Shown in pieces: positions 6,465 through 9,120 of a DNA stretch of 9,120 nt; position 1 is the stretch's first letter, and each line of letters starts with the position of its first letter. Location of the stretch: positions 1 to 9,120 of the forward strand of contig DUFE01000058.1 of NCBI GenBank assembly GCA_011170385.1. The letters are read 5' to 3'. This DNA is from Dehalococcoidia bacterium. Its GTDB lineage: Bacteria > Chloroflexota > Dehalococcoidia > Dehalococcoidales > W693. A program made the position numbers and the translations under genes. The notes under the pieces are model-generated. The model had not been told where the DNA came from. It saw only the letters and a program-made list of their open reading frames with translations, and ran no database searches.

Positions 6465-6492
6465 TCCCCTTCCCCTTGCAAGGGGAAGGGGA
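6465..6492. repeat. perfect 28-bp palindrome
   Basis: Both 14-nt arms pair without a mismatch around a central TTGCAA: the left arm is T-CCCC-TT-CCCC-TTG and the right arm is its exact reverse complement. It would extrude as a strong hairpin or cruciform on either strand. There is no run of T after it on either strand, so it does not look like an intrinsic terminator. Just to the left (6455-6475) the ATCCCCTT unit recurs as a short direct repeat. Its form and intergenic position suit a dispersed REP-like element. Confidence 0.8.
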
Positions 6493-6579
6493 AGATTAGT
6501 TGGAGGGACGCAGTCCTTCCAAACCTCCCGCTCTGTTTCACAGGGCTTCGCCCCTTCAATCCTCCTAACTTATTTCCCC
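6488..6579. repeat. composite inverted repeat with internal hairpins (REP/MITE-like)
   Basis: Outer arms 6488-6506 (GGGGAAGATTAGTTGGAGG) and 6561-6579 pair along almost their whole length, with one mismatch and two single-base bulges. Inside are further hairpins: TTGGAGGGAC (6500-6509) with GTCCTTCCAA (6513-6522, one mismatch), CTGT/ACAG around 6532-6542 and GGGC/GCCC at 6543-6553. It abuts the 28-bp palindrome. The two cover about half of the 240-bp gap between pmbA and the PAC2 gene. I see no open reading frame or transposase in the gap, and no obvious target-site duplication. Its copy number in the genome cannot be judged from here. Confidence 0.55.
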
Positions 6580-6620
6580 ATCTCCTCAACCTTACACAGC
6601 CTGTCCAATAACTGTAGAGG

Positions 6621-7925
6621 CTATTTCTTGCTTGCCACCGGCACGCTACTGAAGTACAGCGACGGCGTATTCAAAGAACTGCCCACCCAGCGGGCGTCGC
6701 TGCCGATGGCGGCGATGTCTTTGAGCAGTCTGTAAATATTGCCCGATACCATCGTATCCTTGACCCTACCAACCATTCTACCATTTTCCACCTCATAGCC
6801 CAATAAGACGTTGCCGGAAAAATCGCCGCCCAAAACATTACCCTGCCCCGCCCCCATAAGGTACTCCACCACCAGCCCCTCCTTTATATCGGCAATCATA
6901 TCTTCAAAAGAGGCATCCCCCGCCTGTATAACTAAAGCATTAGGCGATACTCCAGGCAGTCCACCGCCGTGCCGGCTGCCGTTGCCAGTGCTCTGCTCTC
7001 CGGCCATTGCCGCTGTTTGCAGGTCGTAAAGGAAGCTCTGGGGCACTCCGTCTTTAACAAGTATAGTACTACGGCTAGGTACACCCTCGTCATCGAAGGG
7101 CTGGCTGGCTGGGCGATAGGCAATGGTGGAATCATCCCGAAGATACAGCTTATTATCGAAAACAGGTTCACCTAATTTATCGCCGATAGGCGAAGCTCCC
7201 TGAAGGACAATCTTACCATTGAAGGCAGCCATCAACGGAGATATGATAGCGCTGGCAACGCCGTTAGGGGTGAATATTACCGGCAGCGACCTCGAAGGTG
7301 CCGCCGCCTGCTCTTTCGCCCATTCCAGTTGCTGGATTATTACATCGGTTACGGCTTTGGTGTCTGCCAGCGGATGGCAGGAGCTTTCGCTCTCGCCGAC
7401 AAAGAGTATATCTGTACCGCGGATAAGATTACCCTCTATCCCCATGCTGAAGATGCTCTTTTTATATCTCGCCCCGCCGCCGTTGGAGTTCATGATACGA
7501 ACCGATACTATATATCTATCAACACCACCCTCGCAGATGATATCTGCATTGCTTCTCCTGACGGTATCTATCATCTCCTGCCCCAGGGCAATCATCCGCT
7601 CCAGCGGCACCTTCTCTACCTCCGGGTCATAGATATCAATCTGCGGATAGTCGGTAAGGTGCGGCAGCTCGAAACAAGCTCTGGCGCCGAACTCGGCCGT
7701 CTCTACCGCCGAATCCACCAGCGAGGAGTCATTCTCCGTATCGGTGGTAATGCTGTAGCCGACCCTGCCGTTCTTTATAATACGTAGCGCCACAATCCGG
7801 CTCTGGCTGCTCTGGATGTGCTTCAACCGATTGGCTTCGAACTGTACCGGTGTTTCCTCAGTGGTAACTTCAAAAACCTCGGCAGCTTCGGCAACCTTCC
7901 TCGCCTGCTCCAGTATCTTTTCCAT
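6621..7925 (-). CDS. pmbA: TldE/PmbA subunit of the TldD/E metallopeptidase
   Basis: The non-catalytic subunit of the heterodimeric TldD/TldE peptidase, which in Escherichia coli degrades unfolded peptides, takes part in microcin B17 maturation and helps break down the CcdA antitoxin. At 434 residues it is close to the usual length of about 450. An N-terminal fold (AEVFEVTTEETPVQFEANRL near 15-34) is followed by the C-terminal barrel, with motifs GGGLPGVSPNALVIQAGD and DMIADIKEGL, then GRVKDTMVSGNIYRLLKDIAAIGSDARW near the end. It lacks the HExxxH zinc motif, as expected for TldE. The start shares one base with the tldD stop (TAATG) and has GGAGG 6 nt upstream inside tldD, so the two are translationally coupled. 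The 3' side runs into the 240-bp repeat-rich gap with no clear terminator. Confidence 0.93.
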   Translation of the reverse strand: MEKILEQARKVAEAAEVFEVTTEETPVQFEANRLKHIQSSQSRIVALRIIKNGRVGYSITTDTENDSSLVDSAVETAEFGARACFELPHLTDYPQIDIYDPEVEKVPLERMIALGQEMIDTVRRSNADIICEGGVDRYIVSVRIMNSNGGGARYKKSIFSMGIEGNLIRGTDILFVGESESSCHPLADTKAVTDVIIQQLEWAKEQAAAPSRSLPVIFTPNGVASAIISPLMAAFNGKIVLQGASPIGDKLGEPVFDNKLYLRDDSTIAYRPASQPFDDEGVPSRSTILVKDGVPQSFLYDLQTAAMAGEQSTGNGSRHGGGLPGVSPNALVIQAGDASFEDMIADIKEGLVVEYLMGAGQGNVLGGDFSGNVLLGYEVENGRMVGRVKDTMVSGNIYRLLKDIAAIGSDARWVGSSLNTPSLYFSSVPVASKK

Positions 7926-9120
7926 TATTTACCTCCCACCAGGCAACGCTGTATGCGGATATGCGGGCTGCCGTTGGATACCGGCAGCGGTGACTGCCCG
8001 CTCTTGCCACAACCACCACCCTCGTTCATATCTAAATCATCGCCGATGGCGTCTATGTTCTTAAGCGTGGTGAAGACGTTGCCGGTTAGCATCACCGGGC
8101 GCACCAGCTCAGCAATCCTACCATTTCTTATCATAAAGGCTTCGCCGGCAGAGAAGGTGAACATCTCCATGCTGGTGGTGCCGCCGTACCAGTTCCGGGC
8201 GTAGACTCCCTCTTTGATATCGGCTATCATATCGTTAAAGGCAACCGAGCCCGATTCTATGTAGGTGTTGGTCATCCGTACGATGGGTGGGTATTGGTAG
8301 CTAATCGCCCTGGCATTGCCGGTGGGCTCTTCCCCCATTTTTATTGCCGTCTCGCGGGAGTGGAGGCGCCCCACCAGCCTGCCCTCTTTTATGAGATAGG
8401 TCTTGGTAGCCGGCACACCCTCATCGTCGTATTTATAGCTTCCCCTCAAGCCCGGTACCAGAGCGCCGTCCACGATATTTAGCTGCCTGCCACCGAACTC
8501 CTTGCCCAGCATCATAATCTGGCGCATCCTCTCGTTTTCATAGACGAAGTCGGACTCGGACAGGTGGCCGAATGCCTCGTGGGTGAAGACCCCGGCAAGA
8601 ACCGGGTCCAGCACCACGGTATATTCACCTCCCTTTACCTGCGGCGCCGAAAGCAACTCAACGGCGCGCTTTGCCATCTCTTCTATATCCCGATGCAGGT
8701 TCCCAATCCTGCTAAAGTCCCCGCGGCTGCCCAGGCTCAAGTTGGACTGCTGCACCTCGCCGCCGTCATTGGCGATAGCCATCAGCCGCAGGGTGACATC
8801 CGCCCTTTCCTGCTCTATAAAGCTACCGGCGGAATTTATATAGATAGACTTCTTATGGTCGTCTCCGTAGCCGATAACCGAGGTCTGGATTTTAGGCGTC
8901 CGCCAGATGATGTCGTTGTATTCGTCCAGCAGCTTTTTCTTATCGGCAAGGGGTATATCCGTCGGTTTCCTGTCCACCCCGACGGATACTTTATCCGTTA
9001 TTGGCGGTACATCGGCTAACTTGCCCCCGCTATTACCGGCGAGCCTCGCCTGCTCCATCGCCAGCCCAACACGGTCATGCAAATCATCCAGATTGTTGAA
9101 GCTGGTGAAGCCCCAGCCGC
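7925..9120 (-). CDS. tldD: TldD catalytic metallopeptidase subunit, 5' end cut by window edge
   Basis: Zinc peptidase subunit that pairs with the TldE encoded next. The reading frame stays open to position 9120. Its first visible codons read GWGFTSFNNLDD, a TldD family segment usually about 75 residues into the protein, so I infer that roughly 70-75 N-terminal residues are missing; a TTG at 9082 is internal. The metal site is complete: HEAFGH at 8564-8581 is the HExxxH motif with the catalytic Glu, and GGCGKSGQ near the C-terminus (Cys codon 8009-8011) carries the third zinc ligand of the family. The C-terminal barrel shares DMIADIKEG and the GN...LK.I.AIG.D pattern with the next gene, showing that the two are paralogues. 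The soluble enzyme acts in the cytosol; substrates here are unknown, and no peptide precursor gene is visible in the window. Confidence 0.95.
   Translation of the reverse strand, partial: GWGFTSFNNLDDLHDRVGLAMEQARLAGNSGGKLADVPPITDKVSVGVDRKPTDIPLADKKKLLDEYNDIIWRTPKIQTSVIGYGDDHKKSIYINSAGSFIEQERADVTLRLMAIANDGGEVQQSNLSLGSRGDFSRIGNLHRDIEEMAKRAVELLSAPQVKGGEYTVVLDPVLAGVFTHEAFGHLSESDFVYENERMRQIMMLGKEFGGRQLNIVDGALVPGLRGSYKYDDEGVPATKTYLIKEGRLVGRLHSRETAIKMGEEPTGNARAISYQYPPIVRMTNTYIESGSVAFNDMIADIKEGVYARNWYGGTTSMEMFTFSAGEAFMIRNGRIAELVRPVMLTGNVFTTLKNIDAIGDDLDMNEGGGCGKSGQSPLPVSNGSPHIRIQRCLVGGK

Noticed and set aside
6465..6492. Palindrome as the intrinsic terminator of tldD-pmbA
   Set aside because: It lies more than 120 bp after the stop and is followed by TAAAGGGG, not a T-run, on the transcribed strand.
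7219..7787. Two plus-strand frames (137 and 152 codons) opposite pmbA
   Set aside because: Both are antisense to a clear TldE gene and overlap each other, with no motif.
7925..9082. TTG at 9082 as the start of tldD
   Set aside because: The same frame stays open to the window edge and encodes the family segment GWGFTSFNN, so the true start lies beyond 9120.

Overview
The window is a gene-dense stretch of a bacterial chromosome, about half G+C. Eight complete protein genes and two edge-truncated ones fill nearly all of it; I saw no rRNA, tRNA, CRISPR array, transposase or phage gene. Shine-Dalgarno sites and sigma-70-like promoters point to a bacterium. A HEAT-repeat protein whose N-terminal segment resembles HEAT proteins I associate with Chloroflexota, frequent ATA isoleucine codons, an anaerobe-type 8-cysteine Fe-S protein and a PAC2-family protein together suggest a Chloroflexota genome, possibly Dehalococcoidia. 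That placement is inference from gene content.

Left block (1-2834, minus strand): an extended -10 promoter around 2863-2871 drives a DrrA-type ABC ATPase, an ABC-2 permease that overlaps it by 4 bp, and, 4 bp further on, mtnA (methylthioribose-1-phosphate isomerase), which is cut by the left edge. The spacing implies one transcript joining an exporter with a methionine-salvage enzyme.

Middle block (2994-3894, plus strand): diverging from the ABC operon and behind its own -35/-10 pair are two small hotdog-fold genes. The first looks like a MaoC N-terminal/HadA-type half that lacks the catalytic His. The second is a MaoC hydratase with the full Asp/His motif. They probably make a heteromeric (R)-3-hydroxyacyl dehydratase.

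Right-centre block (3903-6380, minus strand): a PAC2-family protein, a HEAT-repeat protein and a QueG-like double [4Fe-4S] protein form a tight three-gene cluster (26-bp overlap, then a 23-bp gap). The Fe-S protein resembles epoxyqueuosine reductase but seems to lack its catalytic Asp. The usual C-terminal HEAT-like part of QueG is also absent, while a separate HEAT protein is encoded immediately upstream.

The 240-bp gap at 6381-6620 is the only sizeable unexplained non-coding DNA. It holds a perfect 28-bp palindrome next to a composite inverted repeat with internal hairpins, probably a REP/MITE-like dispersed element. A weak promoter for the PAC2 operon lies on its downstream side.

Right block (6621-9120, minus strand): the paralogous pair tldD (N-terminus cut by the right edge, HExxxH zinc motif and C-terminal Cys present) and pmbA/tldE, sharing one base at stop/start, encode the TldD/E heterodimeric metallopeptidase.

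Nothing in the window is a clearly new system. The items most worth a second look are the PAC2-HEAT-QueG-like operon and the palindromic element.
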